Source: Edaphobacter paludis (GTDB lineage: Bacteria > Acidobacteriota > Terriglobia > Terriglobales > Acidobacteriaceae). Taken from it: DNA of 64,000 nucleotides. The translations under genes were made by a program, and so were the position numbers. Numbering within the stretch: position 1 is the first letter of the stretch; each line of letters begins with the position of its first letter. The DNA lies in assembly GCF_039993895.1 (NCBI RefSeq), contig NZ_CP121194.1, positions 1,116,001-1,180,000 of the forward strand, in the 5' to 3' direction. Below, in pieces: positions 56,501-64,000 of the stretch. Below the pieces are notes generated by a model, which was not told where the DNA came from, did not search any database, and was given only the letters and a program-made list of their open reading frames with translations.

Positions 56501-57016
56501 CTAGAAGGATTCGAGTATGTCGCTGACGAGGGCCTGGGCGAAGTCGCGGGAGACCCGGTTGACGGCGGCGGTGTCCTCCTGGATGAAGCCGTTGAGGTCT
56601 TGGGTGGACTGGTACTGCTCGTGGAATGTGACGGCGTCGTTGCGATAGAGGATGCGGCCGTCGTGGGCGGTGAGCAGGACTTTGGCGGTGATGGTGACGA
56701 GGTAGCTGGAGGACTCGCCGCTGGTGGCGTCGTATGTGAGAGGGGCGACAGTCTGCGTCAGGATGGTGCCGCGGAGGGTGGCGTCGGCGTCAGGGGAGTC
56801 GGTGTTGAGAATGCGGTATCGGGTGCGGGTGTTGAGTTCGCGGATTGTGGCCTGGGTGAAGGCCATTTCGGTGTGGAAGGTCTGCGCGTGGGTAGCGAAG
56901 ATGGGCACGGCGAGAGTACTGACGTTGCCGGGGATGTGCGTGGCGGAGCCGGCGGTGTGGTAGCCGCATCCGGCGAGAGGGAGGAGGAGGAGCAGCGTGA
57001 GGGTGCAGAGGCGCAT
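56501..57016 (-). CDS. lptE: LPS assembly lipoprotein LptE
   Basis: 171 residues. A lipoprotein signal with lipobox LAGC (Cys17) is followed by GYHTAGSATHIPGNVSTLAVPIF, typical of LptE. It is an outer-membrane lipoprotein that plugs LptD during LPS insertion. lptE next to holA is the usual context, which supports the call. Confidence 0.87.
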   Translation of the reverse strand: MRLCTLTLLLLLPLAGCGYHTAGSATHIPGNVSTLAVPIFATHAQTFHTEMAFTQATIRELNTRTRYRILNTDSPDADATLRGTILTQTVAPLTYDATSGESSSYLVTITAKVLLTAHDGRILYRNDAVTFHEQYQSTQDLNGFIQEDTAAVNRVSRDFAQALVSDILESF

Positions 57017-57123
57017 TCGTCTTTACCTATTGTCGCATTGGCCAAGGTTACTGGACGGCGGGGATACGGCATCGTACAGAGAGTACGCTGCACGCAAATT
57101 CAATGAGTATGAGGTTGTACCCT

Positions 57124-57996
57124 ATGTATCACCATATTAAAAAGCTGATGTACACGGTAAATATCGGGGAGCCGGATGTCCGGTTTGGAAACATGTTGCT
57201 GGAGCAGTTTGGGGGCGCCAATGGGGAGCTGGCGGCTGCCATGCAGTACACAATTCAGGGATGGAACTGCGTTGACGATCTTGGGCGCCGGGACTTGCTG
57301 CTGGATATCGGGACGGAGGAGCTAAGCCATCTGGAGGTGGTGGGCGCGCTGATTCGGATGCATTTGGCACCCCTCAAGACGAACCGTGAGGCGGCCGACG
57401 CCGAACCGCTGGTGACGATTGCTGGTGGTGGCGGGGTGAATCTGTGCGACTCGATGGGCAATGCGTGGACTTCGACTTACCTGAAGATTACAGGCGAGCT
57501 GGATGTGGACTTACGCAGCAATATTGCAGCGGAGGCGCGGGCCAAGATTGTGTATGAACGGCTGATCGACCATACCGACGATCCGGGATCGATCGATACG
57601 CTTCAGTTCCTGATGACGCGGGAGATTACGCACATGAAGGCGTTTCAGGCGGCGCTGGAGAGTCTGGAGAAGAAGCCATTCTCGATTGGAATGCTCAAAC
57701 CCACGCCGGGAATCGTGGATGAATATTTCAATGGTTCTACCGGCGATGGCGACGAAGGCGATACGGACATGCGTGGACCGTGGACGTCTTCCTACGGGCT
57801 GCATCTGGTCGATTCGAAACTGAATGGCGGCAAGGGGCTTTCGGTCGGGGACGTCAATGGAAAGATCGAGGGCGAGGACCGCGGGAAGCAGGACGAGGCT
57901 CAGAAGGCGACCACTTCCCCGGGAAATGAGGCAATTGGGAAGAAGTCTTCGGGTAAGACAAAGGATAAGAGCGGAAAAGGAAAGCATATGGCGTAA
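57124..57996 (+). CDS. Manganese catalase
   Basis: 290 residues from the ATG at 57124, chosen because the protein then starts MYHHIKKLMY like other Mn catalases; GAGG lies 9 bases upstream. An ATG at 57103 adds seven residues. The ferritin-like core supplies the di-Mn ligands: GANGELAAAMQY, GTEELSHLEVV, EARAKIVYERLI and TREITHMKAF. The C-terminus (about 240-290) is a Lys/Gly-rich tail. It breaks down hydrogen peroxide without haem. Divergent from lptE, with its own terminator at 58022-58042. Confidence 0.92.
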   Translation: MYHHIKKLMYTVNIGEPDVRFGNMLLEQFGGANGELAAAMQYTIQGWNCVDDLGRRDLLLDIGTEELSHLEVVGALIRMHLAPLKTNREAADAEPLVTIAGGGGVNLCDSMGNAWTSTYLKITGELDVDLRSNIAAEARAKIVYERLIDHTDDPGSIDTLQFLMTREITHMKAFQAALESLEKKPFSIGMLKPTPGIVDEYFNGSTGDGDEGDTDMRGPWTSSYGLHLVDSKLNGGKGLSVGDVNGKIEGEDRGKQDEAQKATTSPGNEAIGKKSSGKTKDKSGKGKHMA

Positions 57997-58021
57997 TTGA
58001 TGTGGGATAGCTCTATGAAGA

Positions 58022-58042
58022 GGCAGCCCTTGATGGGCTGCC
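58022..58042 (+). terminator. Terminator after manganese catalase
   Basis: GGCAGCCC-TTGAT-GGGCTGCC, an 8-bp perfect stem with a 5-base loop, followed by CCTTCATT. It begins 25 bp after the stop codon. Confidence 0.7.
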
Positions 58043-58067
58043 CCTTCATTGGAAGCTGCGGGAGGTT

Positions 58068-58424
58068 TCAGATGTGCTGGAGGTGTGTGTCTTTGAAGAA
58101 GGTGGGATATTTGAGACCGTAGCCGAGAAGACGATCGAAGGTGATGTGGGCGATCCAGATGAGAGCCACGGCAGGGACTGTAGGCGAGTGCAGGAGATAA
58201 CCGGCGAACAGAAGGGCGATAGGGAGCCAGAGCGTATGGACGAGGTTATACATTGCTGAGCCGAGGTGCAGGTTGATCAGGTAGCCGACCATGAATAGGT
58301 CGGGGACGAGGAAGAGGATTGCGAAGAGCAACCAGCTAAAGTGCCGGTAATGGTAGAGGAACACGACGGCGGCGAGAAGGAAGGCTTCTTCGATGCGGAG
58401 CAAGATAGATAGACTGGTAAGCAT
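58068..58424 (-). CDS. DUF4260 family membrane protein
   Basis: 118 residues, four hydrophobic helices. GYLINLHLGSAMYNLVHTLWLPIALL and the C-terminal IWIAHITFDRLLGYGLKYPTFFKDTHLQHI match the DUF4260 family. Function unknown. A single gene between convergent neighbours. Confidence 0.85.
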   Translation of the reverse strand: MLTSLSILLRIEEAFLLAAVVFLYHYRHFSWLLFAILFLVPDLFMVGYLINLHLGSAMYNLVHTLWLPIALLFAGYLLHSPTVPAVALIWIAHITFDRLLGYGLKYPTFFKDTHLQHI

Positions 58425-58459
58425 GGGGGTGGCCCTGATTCTAGCGTGGGGGCAAAAGA

Positions 58460-58487
58460 AAAGGGCAGCCTGATCAGGCTGCCCTTT
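58460..58487 (-). terminator. 28-bp perfect palindrome, terminator of ftsH
   Basis: A perfect palindrome centred on TGATCA, with AAAGGGCAGCC as its left arm. On the minus strand it is followed by TCTTTTG, and it lies 17 bp after the ftsH stop codon. Confidence 0.8.
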
Positions 58488-58504
58488 CTTTGTTTGGTTT
58501 GAGG

Positions 58505-60442
<1,938 letters not shown>

Positions 60443-60703
60443 TTTCCGGTCTTTGCAGCAACCTTGGGACGCGCTGGCGCTTGCTGGACCCGGCTGCCGG
60501 GACGGAAAATAGCCCCGAGAGCCCACATCGTTAGACGACAACGGCAGGGGAAAGTGCTGGAGGGAGGAGGTAAGGCCCAGCCCTCGGTTACCGTCCTACC
60601 GAGTCAAGTAGTTAGATTCTACTCTTTGGTTGAGGATTCGGGGGTGTTGAATTCGGAATGTTATGTGACCAAAGAGATGTAGAGAAATGTTGGCGGGATC
60701 AGC

Positions 60704-61780
60704 TTATTTCTGGAGGAAGAGGCGAAGTTCGCGGTGGGAACGCTCGGCGCGGAGCTGGTTGGAGAGGTGGAGGGTGGCGCCGGTGCGGGCGGCAACGGTG
60801 GGCAGCGTGAGAAATCCACAGAGCGCGAGCAGGCGGGAGGTCTCATCGAAGCTGAGCCGGGCGCCTAACTGGCGGGCAGCGGCGCGGAGGACCCGGCGGC
60901 GAAGAGCGGGATCGAGGGCGCGGAGGCGGTCAAGCTCGATGGCCAGGGCGGACTGGCCGGGAGCGGTGCTGACGGAGCGGCCTCCGCCGCGAACGGGCTT
61001 GCCGGGGAGGAGGATCTGGGGCAGGAGACGGCTCAGTTCGAGCTGCCAGCGGGCCTCTTCCTCACGGGCGAGTTCGGCGAGGTTGCTGAGGGTCTGGTCG
61101 AGGCTGGGGTTGTATTCGCGGAGCTGGGGAAGGAGCTCGTGACGGATGCGGTTGCGGGTGTAGGCGGTGTCGGTGTTGGTGGAGTCTTCACGCCAGGGCT
61201 GGTTGATTTGGTTGAGAAAGTCTTCGATCTCGGCGCGGCGGGTGTTCAGGAAGGGGCGAAGAATCTTTCCGGTGCGGGTTGGAGTATTGACGAGCACTAC
61301 AGGGTGAATGGCGCTGAGGCCCTCGGTCCAGGCCCCGCGGAGGAGCTTCATGAGGACGGTTTCGGCTTGGTCATCGAGGGTGTGGGCGGTGAGGATGGCG
61401 TCGGCTTCGTTAGCGGCGATAAGCGAGCGGAAGAAGTCGTAGCGCACGGCGCGGGCGGCCTCTTCGATGGTTTCGCCGGTTTGCGCGACGCGCTCGGGGA
61501 TGCTGGTGTGATGGAGATGGAGCGGAATGTCAAGGCGGGCGCAGAGGGCTTCGACAAACTGCTGGTCGGCGTCAGACTCTTCGCCTGGGCGGATGCCGTG
61601 GTGGACGTGGGCGGCGCTGAGGCCGATGCCGAGAGCGTCGCGCTTTACGGTATTGGCGGCGTGGAGGGTGAGCAGCAGGGCTACAGAGTCTGCTCCGCCG
61701 GAGATGGCAACACAGATGCGGTCGCCGGGCTTGATGTTGGTACGGTCGAAGGAAAGTGCTGGAGGCGGCATCAGGTTCAT
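60704..61780 (-). CDS. tilS: tRNA(Ile)-lysidine synthase
   Basis: 358 residues. The PP-loop ICVAISGGADSVALLL, HVHHGIRPGEESDADQQF and LTAHTLDDQAETVLMKLLRG are TilS motifs. The enzyme changes C34 of tRNA-Ile(CAU) to lysidine so that it reads AUA. The C-terminal TilS domain is shorter than in E. coli. It lies upstream of ftsH on the same strand. Confidence 0.95.
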   Translation of the reverse strand: MNLMPPPALSFDRTNIKPGDRICVAISGGADSVALLLTLHAANTVKRDALGIGLSAAHVHHGIRPGEESDADQQFVEALCARLDIPLHLHHTSIPERVAQTGETIEEAARAVRYDFFRSLIAANEADAILTAHTLDDQAETVLMKLLRGAWTEGLSAIHPVVLVNTPTRTGKILRPFLNTRRAEIEDFLNQINQPWREDSTNTDTAYTRNRIRHELLPQLREYNPSLDQTLSNLAELAREEEARWQLELSRLLPQILLPGKPVRGGGRSVSTAPGQSALAIELDRLRALDPALRRRVLRAAARQLGARLSFDETSRLLALCGFLTLPTVAARTGATLHLSNQLRAERSHRELRLFLQK

Positions 61781-61808
61781 GTTAACTGCTGCTACTTATA
61801 CTGAATTA

Positions 61809-62264
61809 ATGTTTGAGACCAGATTAGCTACAGCGGCGGATGCGGAGTTGATTGGGCAGCAGCGGAACATGATGTTTATCGACGCGGGGCAGGCTGACGA
61901 GGTGCTGACGCAGAAGGTATTTGCGAAGTTTGTTCCGTGGGTGCGCCCGAAGCTGGAGGACGGGAGCTATGTGGGCTGGCTGGTCTCGAAGGATGGTGTT
62001 GTGGTGGCGGGCGCGGGAATGCTGCTGATGGATTTTCCGCCGCACTGGATGGATCCCGAGCCTGTGCGTGCGTATCTGCTGAATTTCTATGTCAATCCTG
62101 AATTTCGTGGGCATGGACTGGCGTATCGACTGCTAAAGATTGCGGTCGCAGAGGCGCGACGGCGAGGGATCAAGGTAATTTCGCTGCATGCATCGAAGTT
62201 CGGCAAGCCACTGTATGAGCGCAACGGATTCAAGGCGACGAATGAGATGTTTCTGGTGGAGTAA
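61809..62264 (+). CDS. GNAT family N-acetyltransferase
   Basis: 151 residues from the ATG at 61809, the start that fits the family (MFETRLATAADAELIGQ). The frame is open upstream into the antisense of tilS, which is not supported, and an ATG at 61779 is possible. The acetyl-CoA site is LNFYVNPEFRGHGLAYRLLKIAVAEARRRG (about 94-123), followed by LYERNGFKATNEMFLV. Acceptor unknown. Confidence 0.88.
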   Translation: MFETRLATAADAELIGQQRNMMFIDAGQADEVLTQKVFAKFVPWVRPKLEDGSYVGWLVSKDGVVVAGAGMLLMDFPPHWMDPEPVRAYLLNFYVNPEFRGHGLAYRLLKIAVAEARRRGIKVISLHASKFGKPLYERNGFKATNEMFLVE

Positions 62265-62310
62265 AGAAGATGTGGCGGAGGCCGGGTATTCCGCCACATC
62301 GGCTTTGCCG

Positions 62311-63261
62311 CTATTGTTCGGGGGCGCTGCGGCGGCGGCGTCCGCTGATGAGGTAGACGGCGGCGCGCAGCTCGAGCAGGGGGTCGTCTGATGGTTCGAT
62401 TCCATCCACCCGCGGGATGGGATCGAAGATGATGTGCTGCTGTTCGTGGGCGTTGTCGGCGACCGGTTTGGTGAGGCTAAGAGTACCGAGTTCAAGCTGG
62501 GTGCGGTCCTCGGGCCAATGGATCGTGGCGTCGTCGGTGGCGTCTCCCGCGTTGGCGAGTTGGACCAGGATGCGGAATTTGATGGGGCCTTTGGCTACTC
62601 TTTCGGCGATCTCGTCGAAGAGGTAGTTGGCACTCCTCGCTGCGGCTGCTGCGTCGTCTAGGAAGTCGTTGCCTGCTTCAGGAATGATGCGATAGCGCCC
62701 GTAGCGGCGAACGCCCTCCCGGTTGGTGAATCGCATGGCGCTGACGCCGAAGTAGGATTCGCGGGCGAAGCTGGAGGGGTTGGGCTTGGCTGCCTGCACA
62801 AAGGCTAGGGCGGCGGGGTGGGTGCCGAGGAAGGTCTCAATGGGTGTGGGGTGCGCGGCGGAGGGCCCGCTGGCGGCGACGGCGCGAAGAAATTCCAGAA
62901 ACTCCTCCCCGGTGTGAGTGGGGAAGCCGTCGGTGGAGTGACTGATGATGTCGGTATGGGTGTGCTCGGCGAGGTGGAAGCGGATGGCGAGGCCGTGCGG
63001 GCTGGCGTTGGGGTCGTTGTCGGGGATCAGCGGGAGGCCGGTGGAGTTGGAGAATCGCACGGTGATTGGGGTGGAAGAGCGCAGTATATGGGGAGCGCGG
63101 CTGAGGGAGGCGGCGCTGGATGAGGGCGTAAATGTGCCCGTCAGCATGGTGCCTTTAGCATGGGCGGGGCGGAAGCCGGGATGTTCGCCGAAGATGGTTT
63201 CAAACTGCTTGAGCAGATCGTTGCTGAGGGCTAGAAGTTTTTCGTCGTTGGGAAGCGGCAT
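62311..63261 (-). CDS. Catalase-related haem peroxidase
   Basis: 316 residues, much shorter than classical catalase (about 480-750). RPAHAKGTMLTGTF has the distal His34 and TPITVRFSNSTGLPLIPDNDP the conserved F-N region. There is no signal peptide, so it is cytoplasmic, unlike the exported SrpA/YdbH-type proteins. It probably uses peroxide to oxidise a small substrate. The last 100 residues are divergent. Confidence 0.85.
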   Translation of the reverse strand: MPLPNDEKLLALSNDLLKQFETIFGEHPGFRPAHAKGTMLTGTFTPSSSAASLSRAPHILRSSTPITVRFSNSTGLPLIPDNDPNASPHGLAIRFHLAEHTHTDIISHSTDGFPTHTGEEFLEFLRAVAASGPSAAHPTPIETFLGTHPAALAFVQAAKPNPSSFARESYFGVSAMRFTNREGVRRYGRYRIIPEAGNDFLDDAAAAARSANYLFDEIAERVAKGPIKFRILVQLANAGDATDDATIHWPEDRTQLELGTLSLTKPVADNAHEQQHIIFDPIPRVDGIEPSDDPLLELRAAVYLISGRRRRSAPEQ

Positions 63262-63350
63262 GATGGATCTCCTTCATGAATGTTGCTGAAGTAAAGGGAG
63301 CCCCTGGGTCTGTTCATTATGCACGCGGAACGGAAGCTGAAGTGTGAATA

Positions 63351-64000
63351 TCAGACCTTGAGGCCAATCAATCGCATTAGTTCCACTCCATTGCTTTTAG
63401 TGACGACGCCGTCGCGCAGCTTGAAGTCGAACTTCATCTTGCCGTCTTCGATCTCGTCCTGCAGGTGCATGTTTTGCAGGCGACCTTCGCCCAAATGGTG
63501 CATGTCGGTGAGGGCGAGGTCGTGCGTGCTGACGATGCCGATTGCGCCGCTGTCGATCAATTCGCGCACGACGGCCTGGGCGCCGATGAGGCGGTCTTTG
63601 GAGTTGGTGCCCTGGAGGAGTTCGTCGAGAAGGAAGAGGACGGGTGGGTGCTGCTCGGCGAGGTCGCAGATGTGGCGCAGGCGGCGGATCTCGGCGTAGA
63701 AGCGGGAACTGCCTTCCTGGAGCGAGTCGTTGACGAGGATGCTTGCGCCTACGTGGAGAGGCGTCAGTTGCAGGCGCCGAGCGCGGACGGGTGCACCCGC
63801 CATGGCGAGGACGGTGTTTATGCCGACGGTGCGCATGAGCGTGCTCTTGCCGGACATATTGGAGCCGCTGATCAGTAGCGCTCGCGTTTTTCCGCTGATG
63901 CTGACGGTATTGCGGACGCACTTTGCAGCCGGGATGAGAGGATGTCCAAGCTCTTCGGCGTGGAAGGAGGGCGACCCTTCGAGGAATTCGGGGAAGGGGT
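63351..64000 (-). CDS. MutS family ATPase, C-terminal part (5' end outside window)
   Basis: The frame reads in from the right window edge and ends at 63351, giving about 216 residues of the MutS ATPase domain. HPLIPAAKCVRNTVSISG is followed by the Walker A GSNMSGKSTLMRTVG, then VNDSLQEGSSRFYAEIRRL, the Walker B VLFLLDELLQGTNSKDR, and STHDLAL with the switch His. MutS-family proteins of this kind with a short C-terminus are often stand-alone homologues, distinct from the mismatch repair MutS itself. The N-terminal domains needed to decide are missing. Confidence 0.88.
   Translation of the reverse strand, partial: PFPEFLEGSPSFHAEELGHPLIPAAKCVRNTVSISGKTRALLISGSNMSGKSTLMRTVGINTVLAMAGAPVRARRLQLTPLHVGASILVNDSLQEGSSRFYAEIRRLRHICDLAEQHPPVLFLLDELLQGTNSKDRLIGAQAVVRELIDSGAIGIVSTHDLALTDMHHLGEGRLQNMHLQDEIEDGKMKFDFKLRDGVVTKSNGVELMRLIGLKV

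Overview
This 64 kb window looks like chromosome of a soil member of the Acidobacteriota (class Terriglobia, in the range of Granulicella, Edaphobacter or Terriglobus). The evidence is an Oar-like TonB-dependent receptor with an N-terminal carboxypeptidase-regulatory-like domain, a CRTAC1/ASPIC-UnbV protein next to a TPR protein, many glycoside hydrolases, moderately high GC, and intergenic hairpin repeats of the type that translate as 'SEAEESA'. This assignment is inference; no rRNA or tRNA gene was recognised. No prophage, insertion sequence or CRISPR array was seen.

Layout. 1-0.7 kb: 3' end of glyS. 0.8-6 kb: a galactoside-type module (GH35, a Tat-exported GH2, and a LacI regulator convergent with GH2). 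6-19.2 kb: a putative beta-glucan utilisation locus, made of an Oar-like receptor, a TPR protein, a CRTAC1 protein, a second LacI regulator, and a GH3-GH5-GH30 cluster. The palindrome GACAAACGTTTGTC lies both before the receptor and between the second LacI gene and the GH3 gene, which ties the two transcription units into one likely regulon. 19.2-24.2 kb (minus strand): rpsP-khpA-rimM-trmD-rplS, a UUCG terminator, then rnhB, a PIG-L deacetylase and pdxH. 24.6-27.6 kb: an esterase/ATP-grasp pair, then a PilZ protein with a LuxR-type regulator whose receiver domain has lost its phosphoacceptor. 27.7-31.7 kb: a four-gene efflux operon (TetR, HlyD-like adaptor, ABC ATPase, ABC permease) with every junction overlapping by 4 bases and a palindrome at the tetR start codon. 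31.7-33.4 kb: ftsY and an EfpL-like elongation factor P.

33.5-41.5 kb: division and cell-wall cluster murC-ftsQ-ftsA-ftsZ plus a short transpeptidase and a DUF202 protein; ftsA and ftsZ are separated by about 0.8 kb of repeats. 41.6-43.6 kb: nnrD/nnrE and tsaE. 43.7-51.5 kb (minus strand): penicillin acylase family protein, a polytopic membrane protein, a polyprenyl synthase, a DUF59 protein, a methyltransferase and a GH5. 51.6-54.3 kb: Na+/H+ antiporter and DHH phosphoesterase. 54.3-55.1 kb: a possible gene remnant and a minimal M50 protease. 55.2-57 kb: holA and lptE. 57.1-63.3 kb: manganese catalase, DUF4260, ftsH, tilS, GNAT and a catalase-like peroxidase. The window ends inside a MutS-family ATPase.

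Most of the window is housekeeping. The accessory interest lies in the two carbohydrate modules at 0.8-19.2 kb, the degenerate receiver regulator, the EfpL-type loop in the EF-P, and the repeat-filled ftsA-ftsZ gap.
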